Shown: positions 22,888 through 29,925 of the stretch, piece after piece
Position numbering within the stretch: the first letter of the stretch is position 1
How the letters are laid out: each line of letters opens with the position of its first letter
Origin: an uncultured Methanomicrobiales archaeon
Lineage (GTDB): Archaea > Thermoplasmatota > Thermoplasmata > Methanomassiliicoccales > Methanomethylophilaceae
DNA length: 32,506 nucleotides
Direction: 5' to 3'
Assembly: GCA_937892275.1 (NCBI GenBank)
Contig: CALAVG010000184.1
Location: forward strand, 1 to 32,506
Position numbers and translations under genes: made by a program
The notes under the pieces: model-generated
The model's database searches: none
What the model was told of the DNA's origin: nothing
The model's input: only the letters and a program-made list of their open reading frames with translations

Positions 22888-24567
22888 ATGTCCGACGAGA
22901 TCGAGCAGACGATCAGGAAATTCGCACTGCAGAATGCGGTGTTCTTCAAGGGTACAGCCAATCCGAAAGCAGTTGTTGGTAAGATACTTGGCAGCTGTCC
23001 GGATCTCAGACCGAAAGCGGCCGAGATCACCCCATTGATCAATCAGATCGTGGAAGAGGTCAACGCCATGGGTCTGGAGGCACAGACGAAGGCCCTTGAA
23101 GAGATCGATTCCTCGCTGCTCGTGAAGGAGAAGAAGGAGAGGAAATACGAGCTTCCTGACCTCGAGAACGTCAACGGCAAGGTCGTCATGCGTATCGCAC
23201 CCGGACCATCCGGACCCCTCCACATCGGTCACACCCGTGTATCCATCCTCAACGACGAATACGTCAAGAGGTACGGCGGAGACCTCATCCTCAGGTTCGA
23301 GGACACGAACCCCGAGAAGATCGACCCCGACGCATACGATATGATCCCGGAGGATCTGGACTGGCTCGGAGTCAAGTGCAACAGGACGTACATCCAGTCG
23401 GACAGGTTCGAGATGTATTACGATTACACCAGGAAACTCCTGGAGATGGGCCACGCATACGTCTGCACATGCAACGGCGACGATTGGAGGAAGCTCAAGG
23501 AGAACAAGCAGAAATGCCCCTGTCACGATCTCCCCGTAGAAACGCAGCTGGACAGATATGACAAGTTCCTCGCCGGCGACTATCAGGATGGAGAGGCTGT
23601 CGTCGTCGTCAAGACGGATATCTGCCACCCGAACCCTGCTGTCAGGGACTTCGTCGCGCTTAGGCTCGTAAGGACGCCCCACCCTAGGACCGGCGAGAAG
23701 TACATCGCATACCCGATGATGAACCTCTCTGTCGCCATCGACGACCACGAGATGGGAATGACCCATGTCATCAGGGGAAAGGATCACCTGAACAACACAT
23801 TCAGGCAGGAATACATTTTTGACTATTTCGGATGGAAGAAGCCCGAGTACTATCACTACGGTCTTGTCAACATCCCCGATACGGTCCTCAAGACCTCGAT
23901 TATCAAGCAGAGCATCAAGGACGGGGAGTACACCGGATGGGACGATGTCAGGACCGGAACGGTCAGGGCGATGAAGAGGCGCGGAATCAGGCCTGCGGCG
24001 ATCAGGAGATACTGGGTCGAGTCCGGTATCAAGCCCGTGGACATCGAGTTCTCATGGCAGAATCTCTACGGAATGAACAGGGACATCATCGATACCGATG
24101 CCAACAGGTACTTCTGTGTCGGCAATCCCGTCTCATATGATATCGACGGGATCGATGTAATCGAGGGAGCAGCTCCCAAGCACCCTGATCACCCCGAGAG
24201 GGGGGACAGGAAGTTCAGGCTCGAGGCCCCTAGGACTGTTTTCCTTGCGGACGATGATTCCAAGCTCTTCGAGACTGACGGTAAGATCAGGCTCAAGGAC
24301 CTGTGCAACCTGGAATACGGAAAGCCTGCCAAGTACATCGGTAACGATGTCTCGATTCTCAAGAAAGGTGTCCGTGCAGTCCAGTGGGTCGGATCCGATG
24401 CAATGGATGCGACACTTGTCATGCCCGATGGAACCGTAGTATCCGGTAAGATAGAGCCTTCGATAAAGTCAGAGACCAATGACATGGTCCAGCTCGAGAG
24501 GATCGGATTCGTCAGGGTGGAGAAGAAGGACGACAAATCGGTGTCGATGATCTTCGCTCACCGCTGA
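22888..24567 (+). CDS. gltX: Glutamyl-tRNA synthetase (archaeal type)
   Basis: This class I synthetase attaches glutamate to tRNA-Glu. In archaea it usually also charges tRNA-Gln, and the product is amidated by GatDE. It has 559 residues, normal for the archaeal/eukaryotic GluRS-GlnRS branch. The archaeal N-terminal helical extension covers about 1-98, followed by APGPSGPLHIGHTR with the HIGH motif at 112-115, the CTCNGDDW zinc region, the LKTSIIKQSI segment that stands in for KMSKS, GWDDVRTGTVRAMKRRG, and a C-terminal beta-barrel anticodon-binding domain. The start at 22888 fits the TATA element. It is monocistronic, with hairpins downstream. Confidence 0.96.
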   Translation: MSDEIEQTIRKFALQNAVFFKGTANPKAVVGKILGSCPDLRPKAAEITPLINQIVEEVNAMGLEAQTKALEEIDSSLLVKEKKERKYELPDLENVNGKVVMRIAPGPSGPLHIGHTRVSILNDEYVKRYGGDLILRFEDTNPEKIDPDAYDMIPEDLDWLGVKCNRTYIQSDRFEMYYDYTRKLLEMGHAYVCTCNGDDWRKLKENKQKCPCHDLPVETQLDRYDKFLAGDYQDGEAVVVVKTDICHPNPAVRDFVALRLVRTPHPRTGEKYIAYPMMNLSVAIDDHEMGMTHVIRGKDHLNNTFRQEYIFDYFGWKKPEYYHYGLVNIPDTVLKTSIIKQSIKDGEYTGWDDVRTGTVRAMKRRGIRPAAIRRYWVESGIKPVDIEFSWQNLYGMNRDIIDTDANRYFCVGNPVSYDIDGIDVIEGAAPKHPDHPERGDRKFRLEAPRTVFLADDDSKLFETDGKIRLKDLCNLEYGKPAKYIGNDVSILKKGVRAVQWVGSDAMDATLVMPDGTVVSGKIEPSIKSETNDMVQLERIGFVRVEKKDDKSVSMIFAHR

Positions 24568-24611
24568 TCGGCAAGAATGGCCGATAATCCTTGACAGTTG
24601 CTGTCAGATTT
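24568..24611. terminator. Paired hairpins between gltX and the convergent dtxR gene
   Basis: ATCGGC/GCCGAT (24567-24585) and TGACAG/CTGTCA with a TTG loop followed by GATTTC (24592-24611) form two short stems between the convergent gene ends. They probably act as terminators, possibly for both directions. Confidence 0.5.
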
Positions 24612-24620
24612 CAATCGATA

Positions 24621-25277
24621 TCAGGATACATCCACAAACACAGTGGAGGCAAGATCGTAACTGAGTGCGACCATGTTGTCGCCAATCTTGATCACTCTGT
24701 CGCCGCCGTCCATCAGGATCGATTCAACCTTGACTTCTCTGCCAGGCACGAATCCGATGGAGTTCAGCTTGCGGATGTCATCGCTGCTGTCCGATTTGAT
24801 GTAAGCGATGATGCCGCCTTTGTTCTTGGCCATGGTGTTGAGCTGAACGATGTTCATGGAGCCCTGGTTATAGCGCTTGCAAGGATCGGAACAATATGCG
24901 CAGTCCTCGTCGACAGGGTTCCCGACCATGTTGCAGATCCTGATGCTGGTATCATCAGATATAGAGTGCTCGATCTTGTGGGCCTCCTCATGAGCGTCCT
25001 GATGATCCATTCCGAGACAGTCCACCAAAAGATGTTCGATGACGTGGTGCTTCTTACGGAGTTGGCGTGCGATGGACATACCCTCCTCGGAAAGCCTGAT
25101 GCCTCTATACCTTTCGTAGATAACGAGTCCCTCGGCTGCTAAAGTCTTTGTCATTTCAGTGACGCTGGCGGGAGAGACCTTCATGAACTCAGCTAGTTCG
25201 GTCGTCTTTACGTTCTTTTCCCCGTCACTGAGTCTCAGGATGCTGATTAGGTAGTCCTCACGGCTATCAGAAGTCAT
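24621..25277 (-). CDS. DtxR-family metal-dependent transcriptional regulator with FeoA-like domain
   Basis: This iron- or manganese-responsive repressor has 218 residues in the usual three parts. A winged helix (1-72) has recognition helix SPASVTEMTKTL. The dimerisation/metal domain (73-115) carries His77/His78, Glu81, Cys87, Glu97/98, His100, Glu103 and His104 as candidate ligands. A FeoA-like SH3 domain is at 145-218. Between them is an unusual CxxCxxxC motif (C126, C129, C133), with Cys115 nearby as a possible fourth ligand for Zn or Fe-S. The ATG at 25277 is chosen over an upstream TTG at 25319, because TTTATATA (25308-25301) lies about 27 bp before it. A TTTAGG half-site overlaps that TATA box, suggesting autoregulation. 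It is the best candidate to bind the feo dyads. Confidence 0.88.
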   Translation of the reverse strand: MTSDSREDYLISILRLSDGEKNVKTTELAEFMKVSPASVTEMTKTLAAEGLVIYERYRGIRLSEEGMSIARQLRKKHHVIEHLLVDCLGMDHQDAHEEAHKIEHSISDDTSIRICNMVGNPVDEDCAYCSDPCKRYNQGSMNIVQLNTMAKNKGGIIAYIKSDSSDDIRKLNSIGFVPGREVKVESILMDGGDRVIKIGDNMVALSYDLASTVFVDVS

Positions 25278-25292
25278 CAGTCTGCGTATAAA

Positions 25293-25308
25293 TTTAGGCG
25301 TATATAAA
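25293..25308 (-). promoter_or_regulatory. dtxR promoter with degenerate TTTAGG dyad
   Basis: The TATA box TTTATATA (25308-25301, minus strand) is part of the 16-bp stretch TTTAGG-CGTA-TATAAA (plus strand). It has one perfect arm and one arm matching 4 of 6 positions of the dyads at 1028-1383. A dyad over the TATA box would fit autorepression; the degenerate arm keeps confidence low. Confidence 0.45.
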
Positions 25309-25315
25309 AACCGAC

Positions 25316-26164
25316 TCAAAACAGGTTGCCGATATTCAGGATGTAGCTCGGATCGAGGATGGCCTTTATCTTCTTCAGGTCCTCGACGGCCTCCTGGCCA
25401 TACTTGTCCTTGATGAGTGAGTTCCTCATCTTACCGGATTCCTCGGTCGGAGAATCACACACAGTGCTGCCGAGATAGATATCAGCCTCGATTACGATGC
25501 CGAATACCCCTTCGGATCCGATGAACAGATCGAGGAGATCCATGTTATCTGAGATCCTCGGACCGGAATCATCCTTGGAGTTATACGAGGGAAGGTCGAA
25601 TGCGAAGAAGTTCCTTCCGGCCGGGAATGTCATCTTCCTTCCGTTCGCAAGGTATTCGCCCCTTTCCATTGACATGAATGTGCTGTCCGAGAACACTACT
25701 CTGAGCCTTCTCACATACGGGCGGATGCCGGAGCGGTTCACCGCGATGCAGCCGCCTATCGTGTTCTCGAGCTGTGCCTTGACCGGGTACACCAGACCGT
25801 CCAGTGATACATCCGATCCGTCGACGCTCGGTACGCGGCCGCTCTTGATCGAATTGTTGAAGAACGATACCGTAGTGTAAGGCAGGACCCTGAGGTAGAC
25901 GCCGTTCTCGTCCTTGCCATAGCCGATCACTCCGGTGAGGTGTTCCATGGACATGATGTCCCCTCCGCAGGGTACTGCACCTCCCTGGTCGCCCATGCGG
26001 CTTCCAGAGATGGTGACCTTCGTGTTCCCTTTGCTGGAATAGCGTATCCCTTCGCGGAGCTCTGTCTCGTCGTTGGGGAGGATGACATTCTTGGCATGGC
26101 CTTTCAGGCTGGACCTGTCGTTCAGGTACTTCGAATCGTCCTTAATCTTCTCTCTTAGGAACAT
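25316..26164 (-). CDS. Short FAD-binding (PCMH-type) protein, lacking the oxidase C-terminal domain
   Basis: The 282-residue protein has the two halves of a VAO/GlcD-type FAD-binding domain: ILPNDETELREGI with TISGSRMGDQGGAVPCGGDIMSM (28-73) and TIGGCIAVNRSGIRPY...FIGSEGVFGIVIEADIYL (135-231). The following 200 residues of substrate domain found in D-lactate/glycolate dehydrogenase relatives are missing. About 40 residues lead straight to the usual family ending LKKIKAILDPSYILNIGNLF. It thus looks like an internally deleted GlcD, though the frame is intact and the ATG at 26164 directly follows the upstream stop with GAGGTGA 4 nt before it. It could be a flavin carrier or a subunit of a split enzyme. 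Confidence 0.75.
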   Translation of the reverse strand: MFLREKIKDDSKYLNDRSSLKGHAKNVILPNDETELREGIRYSSKGNTKVTISGSRMGDQGGAVPCGGDIMSMEHLTGVIGYGKDENGVYLRVLPYTTVSFFNNSIKSGRVPSVDGSDVSLDGLVYPVKAQLENTIGGCIAVNRSGIRPYVRRLRVVFSDSTFMSMERGEYLANGRKMTFPAGRNFFAFDLPSYNSKDDSGPRISDNMDLLDLFIGSEGVFGIVIEADIYLGSTVCDSPTEESGKMRNSLIKDKYGQEAVEDLKKIKAILDPSYILNIGNLF

Positions 26165-27109
26165 TCAGTCACCTCTGAGACGCGGTATCATCGCTGCCAT
26201 GACAGACTGTTCGGTGAGGCTCTGGCGATCCAGCAGTCCTTTACTGAGGAGGCCGATGGCTCCCTGTTTCTTTCCGATCTCGGTGTTGCCGTAGATCTGT
26301 TTGACTGCATCTCCGACGGTGGCACCCCTCCTTACAAGGTCTGCTATGGGGTCGGGGTATCTGAATCCTGATCCCTGGCCGTAGGTCATCCTGCCGTCCT
26401 TGGTGATGACGGTGCAGTGCTGGATATCATACAGTCCGTCGAGCATCTCGAAGACACCCGCTTCGATACCGACGGCCATGTCATGGTTGCCGAGTGCCGC
26501 CTTTGCGCGGTTCACCGAGCCCTGATGTGTCTGTTCCTCATGGGGCTGAGAGGGGACTCCGCTGGGGACGTCAACTCCGATCACCTTCACGTCGCCGTAT
26601 ATCCTTTCCATCACAGTACGGACCGCGGCTATCTTCACAGGATTGGTCGATCCCACCGCAATATCCATGACATCCTCCTTACCGGAGCGTCCGTACCGTC
26701 CTTCCAGGATCGATGATGCGCTGATCTTCTTACCGTCATCAGACATGACCAGCGGGACGACCGAGATGTCCAGAGGATTCAGTCCGCGCCTGATCCTGTA
26801 CTCGTTGACCTTCATCCCGTTATCGAGTGTCTCCTCCGAGACCACAAGGATGTCAACGGTGTCCATTATCTCGTTTGGACCGTATATGTCATCGATCTCG
26901 AAGATGGTGAAATTGTCCCTGGAGCGCAGGTAGTTCTCCAGTGCCTTCTTCCTTACCTCGAAACTAACGGCGCTGGGCCTGTTCTCGCAGGCCATCCTGT
27001 CCGATGTCAGGCCTATGTAGACTTGTTCTCCCACTTCGAACGCCCTGTCCAGGAGGGCCTTGTGCCCGTCATGGAGGATATTGAAGGTCCCAGCCACTGC
27101 CGATATCAT
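26165..27109 (-). CDS. Fusion of archaeal phosphopantetheine adenylyltransferase and inosine/xanthosine triphosphatase
   Basis: Residues 1-145 are an archaeal-type PPAT, the penultimate CoA-synthesis enzyme: nucleotidyltransferase motif GTFNILHDGHKALL with HxGH as HDGH at 13-16, and KKISASSI near 128-134 as the second nucleotide motif. Residues 148-314 are a DUF84/YjjX-type non-canonical NTPase that removes inosine/xanthosine triphosphates: AVGSTNPVKIAAV start, GVPSQPHEEQTHQGSVNRA block and VGIEAGVFE. The ATG at 27109 overlaps the upstream gene's TGA (ATGA), arguing for coupling, and longer in-frame starts run into that gene. The two activities are not sequential, so the fusion may couple nucleotide-pool cleaning to CoA synthesis or be neutral. 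Confidence 0.88.
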   Translation of the reverse strand: MISAVAGTFNILHDGHKALLDRAFEVGEQVYIGLTSDRMACENRPSAVSFEVRKKALENYLRSRDNFTIFEIDDIYGPNEIMDTVDILVVSEETLDNGMKVNEYRIRRGLNPLDISVVPLVMSDDGKKISASSILEGRYGRSGKEDVMDIAVGSTNPVKIAAVRTVMERIYGDVKVIGVDVPSGVPSQPHEEQTHQGSVNRAKAALGNHDMAVGIEAGVFEMLDGLYDIQHCTVITKDGRMTYGQGSGFRYPDPIADLVRRGATVGDAVKQIYGNTEIGKKQGAIGLLSKGLLDRQSLTEQSVMAAMIPRLRGD

Positions 27110-27309
27110 TTCCAACCTAACCAGAGGGCGACTACAACGACGCCCACAAGGATGACTTCGAGGATCAGGTACTTGCGCAGTTTGCTCTTTACTTCGTCCC
27201 CGGACGTTCTCTGGCATTCCTCGCTGCAGAACTTACCTTCTCCCACGAATGCCTTGCCGCAGGACACACAGTGTCTGTGCTGCGGAATCTTCTCTGTATA
27301 CTCTGCCAT
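27106..27309 (-). CDS. Small zinc-ribbon membrane protein (DUF2116-like)
   Basis: The protein has 67 residues: a zinc ribbon C14xxC17...C28xxxC32 (CVSCGKAFVGEGKFCSEEC), a basic linker, and one C-terminal membrane helix (about 47-65) ending in WLGWK. The layout matches archaeal DUF2116 proteins, whose function is unknown; a tail-anchored zinc ribbon facing the cytosol is likely. The ATG at 27309 is 8 bp after the trmY stop; an in-frame ATG at 27321 would overlap trmY slightly. Its stop overlaps the PPAT-NTPase start by 4 bp. Confidence 0.8.
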   Translation of the reverse strand: MAEYTEKIPQHRHCVSCGKAFVGEGKFCSEECQRTSGDEVKSKLRKYLILEVILVGVVVVALWLGWK

Positions 27310-27317
27310 GGTATCCC

Positions 27318-27911
27318 TCATACCGACTTGCGGTCGGCCTCGTTGTGAACTATGATCATGCAATGATCCGCATGCAGACTGTTGGGTCCGATGCAGATCC
27401 TGTCTGGTGAATATGATATCAGGAGCTGCTCCTCCTCTTCGCTGAGGTCGCGGTTGTCCCCCAGTACGAAGATGGGGTTCTTGGGGAAGTCGTAATCCCT
27501 GCAGTCGACCCCGTCCTCCTTGAGGTAGACGAAACTGCCCCGCTTGGAGAGCCTCTCCAGCACATCCGCGAAGGACATCCTGGTGTTGTACACTCCCGGC
27601 GAGGACCTGATCTCCTCTCCCGGGCCCACTTTCTTCAGGAGGGCGTTCCTTATGAGGGATGCCGTGCTCCTCTCGTCAGGATTCAGGTATCTGAGCTCCT
27701 GGCCTTTGAATACCACGGTCTTGGGGGCATCGTCTCCGCCTTCGAGCACCAGATAGATCTCCACGTCCTTGCGGAGATCGTGGCTCAGGAAGAATGCGGA
27801 GTTAACGCACCTCACCAGTATGTCCAGCCTGCCGGCTCCGCCTGCAATGTCGTCCAGTTTGAAATTGCCTGTCGTGACCGCCTTATGGCCGGTAATCACG
27901 AAGTATCTCAT
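27318..27911 (-). CDS. trmY: tRNA (pseudouridine-54-N1)-methyltransferase
   Basis: This SPOUT-fold methyltransferase makes N1-methylpseudouridine at tRNA position 54, the archaeal replacement for ribothymidine. The 197-residue sequence matches the TrmY family throughout: MRYFVITGHKAVTTGNF start, GRLDILVRCVNSAFFLSHDLRKDVEIYLVLEG core, FVLGDNRDLSEEEE and the C-terminal knot region GPNSLHADHCMIIVHNEAD. The ATG at 27911 overlaps the srp54 stop (ATGA), so the two are translationally coupled. Confidence 0.93.
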   Translation of the reverse strand: MRYFVITGHKAVTTGNFKLDDIAGGAGRLDILVRCVNSAFFLSHDLRKDVEIYLVLEGGDDAPKTVVFKGQELRYLNPDERSTASLIRNALLKKVGPGEEIRSSPGVYNTRMSFADVLERLSKRGSFVYLKEDGVDCRDYDFPKNPIFVLGDNRDLSEEEEQLLISYSPDRICIGPNSLHADHCMIIVHNEADRKSV

Positions 27912-29269
27912 TCGGATCCCTGGAGGTCCTTGAGCGCATCCATGTCGATGCCGCCCATCTGCTTCATGATCTGCTTACGCATCTTACGGTCCTTACCGAC
28001 CGATGACATCATCTTCTTGCTGTTGGAGTACTGCTTCAGCAGTTCCTTGACATCGTGGGATGATACTCCGGCACCGGCAGCGATCCTGTCGATACGCTTG
28101 GATTTGATCAGGGAAGGCTCCTCTTTCTCTTCAGGAGTCATCGAATCCATGATGACCTTGAACACTCCCAGTTTCTTCTGGGTGCCCTCGTAATCCACCT
28201 TGTCGCTCATGTCGCTCATTCCGGGCAGGAGACTCATAATCTTCTCCAATGTTCCCATCTTGCTCATGGCGGTCATCTGGTAATACATGTCGTTGAGGGT
28301 GAAACGGCCCGTCATCATGTTGCGGGCGACCTGTTCCATCGCTTCCTGATCATCGATCTCCTGGGATGCCAGCTCCACCAGTGCGGAGAGATCTCCCATT
28401 CCCAGAAGCCTTGAGATGAATCTCTTCGCATCGAAGGGCTCCAGATCGCGGATGTGCTCACCGGTCCCCAGGAAAACTATCCTGGCGTTTGTCTTCTGGA
28501 TGGCGGATATGGCTCCCCCTCCCTTCGAGGTACCGTCCATCTTGGTCAGGATGACACCTGTGACGCCGACGGCATTGTGGAATGCTTCAGCCTGAGGTCC
28601 GGCCTGCTGTCCGACCTGGGAATCCAGAACGAGTATCCTCTCTTCGGGCTTTGCCACTACTGCGATGCGTTTGATTTCATCGATCAGATCGTCCTCCAGA
28701 GCATGACGTCCGGATGTATCGATTATGACGATCTGCTTGTTCTTGAAGTGCTCCTTCCCTCTCTTCACGATGCCTGCCGCATCGGATTCCCCAGGCTCTC
28801 CGTAGACCTCGACATTGACCTTCTCTCCCAGCTGCTTCAGCTGTTCGAGGGCTGCGGGCCTGTATACGTCGGCTCCGATGAGTCCGACAGAGAATCCCTT
28901 CTTGGTGAAGTAGAGCGCAAGTTTTCCTGTGGTCGTGGTCTTACCCTGACCGTACAATCCGACCATCATGATCGTCTGAGGCGTCAGTTTGAGTCCTTCG
29001 CCGTTGTTGACGAGTCTGACGAGCTCCTCGTAGATTATCTTGGTGACGTGATCCTTCATGCTCTTTCCGGCCTCTGGGGGCTCGTTGAGAGCGCGATCCT
29101 TCACGTTGTTGGTGACCTCGAGGACGAGCTTGACATTGACATCGGCTTCCAGCAGCGCGCGCTGAAGGTCCTTGCACAGGTCCTTGACGAGCTCTTCGTC
29201 AATGACTGATGCCTTTCCGATGCGGCCGAGTACGTTCCTGAGGGATTTTCCTAATCCTTCCATGACCAT
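27908..29269 (-). CDS. srp54: Signal recognition particle 54 kDa protein
   Basis: This is the GTPase of the archaeal SRP; it binds signal sequences and 7S RNA and docks with FtsY. It has 453 residues from the ATG at 29269; an ATG at 29263 is equally possible, and the TTG at 29278 is unlikely. N domain 1-90; G domain with G1 GLYGQGKTTT (104-113), DTSGR (184-188) and TKMDG (242-246); Met-rich M domain from about 300 with the RNA-binding helix-turn-helix region SKRIDRIAAGAGVSSHDVKELL. TTTTTTACG at 29306-29298 is a suitable promoter element. It heads an overlapping run of five genes ending with the FAD protein. Confidence 0.97.
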   Translation of the reverse strand: MVMEGLGKSLRNVLGRIGKASVIDEELVKDLCKDLQRALLEADVNVKLVLEVTNNVKDRALNEPPEAGKSMKDHVTKIIYEELVRLVNNGEGLKLTPQTIMMVGLYGQGKTTTTGKLALYFTKKGFSVGLIGADVYRPAALEQLKQLGEKVNVEVYGEPGESDAAGIVKRGKEHFKNKQIVIIDTSGRHALEDDLIDEIKRIAVVAKPEERILVLDSQVGQQAGPQAEAFHNAVGVTGVILTKMDGTSKGGGAISAIQKTNARIVFLGTGEHIRDLEPFDAKRFISRLLGMGDLSALVELASQEIDDQEAMEQVARNMMTGRFTLNDMYYQMTAMSKMGTLEKIMSLLPGMSDMSDKVDYEGTQKKLGVFKVIMDSMTPEEKEEPSLIKSKRIDRIAAGAGVSSHDVKELLKQYSNSKKMMSSVGKDRKMRKQIMKQMGGIDMDALKDLQGSE

Positions 29270-29278
29270 GGTAAACAA

Positions 29279-29867
29279 GCCGTCAATACGCGCACGCGTA
29301 AAAAAGGATATTGGGTAATTGTCGATGAAAATGGAAGGAGATAAGGGTCTCGGATCATTCGACCGTTACTCAATATTGCCCAGAATAATCGGTCATATCA
29401 CTTGTTTTTGTCAAGAAAACGAGTAGTATCCAAAGATGAATCAACATCATGAAGGTTGGGGGACCGGTCAGCAATAAGAAGGGATGGGATGCACTCTACA
29501 GCCTGACCGAATCCCTGTAGGTGTCTTATTATCTAGGCGAGTATATAATCGTTATGCTATAAATTTAGCTGATTACTTAATAATTTTATATCTTTGCTTA
29601 AAGAAGACAAATGACACATAAATTGACAGTTTTCAATGATGGATGCATCATCCAATCATCACAGTATTTCTACGCTTGATAGTATAAAACATAACTTTCC
29701 TGCGAATAGACTATACAAGTTTAGGTAAATCCAACTCATTCTTGCTCCATCTTTCATTTTTCTAGGCAAATTCGCGATGATCCATCTAGTTTTGGATTAA
29801 GAATGGTGTTCTAAGACCGCTATCTGACCCTCAATTGCTACCATTAAAGGTGCAGTGTGGTTTGGAA
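29279..29867. other. AT-rich intergenic region, no gene found
   Basis: About 590 bp are without a credible ORF; all frames are broken by frequent stops. Base composition is clearly more AT-rich than the flanking genes, with several TATA-like stretches (near 29538, 29553 and 29585). A set of mutually exclusive inverted repeats lies at 29465-29520: CGGTCAG/CTGACCG, GGGAT/ATCCC and CTACAG/CTGTAG. ATAGACTAT at 29706-29714 resembles the repeats bounding the transposase gene. No tRNA, SRP RNA or CRISPR is seen. It may be degenerate mobile-element DNA. Confidence 0.5.
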
Positions 29868-29879
29868 ATATAGGCTATT
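29868..29879 (+). repeat. Left 12-bp direct repeat of the IS
   Basis: ATATAGGCTATT is identical to 31473-31484. The core ATAGGCTAT is a palindrome apart from its central base. Confidence 0.7.
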
Positions 29880-29890
29880 ATAATAATATA

Positions 29891-29898
29891 TTTATATA
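29891..29898 (+). promoter_or_regulatory. Transposase TATA box
   Basis: TTTATATA is centred about 32 bp before the transposase ATG at 29926, in an AT-rich leader inside the element. A GTAGTCTAT sequence at 29900-29908, resembling the element ends, directly follows it. Confidence 0.5.
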
Positions 29899-29925
29899 TG
29901 TAGTCTATACATATAATTGATAAAA

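Noticed and set aside
22789..23856. Long minus-strand frame opposite gltX
   Set aside because: It is a shadow of gltX: Val/Asp/Leu-rich, no motifs, and it spans the gltX promoter and an upstream terminator.
29461..29530. tRNA-like structure in the AT-rich spacer
   Set aside because: No acceptor/T-arm pairing or TTCGA-type T-loop could be fitted to the inverted repeats.
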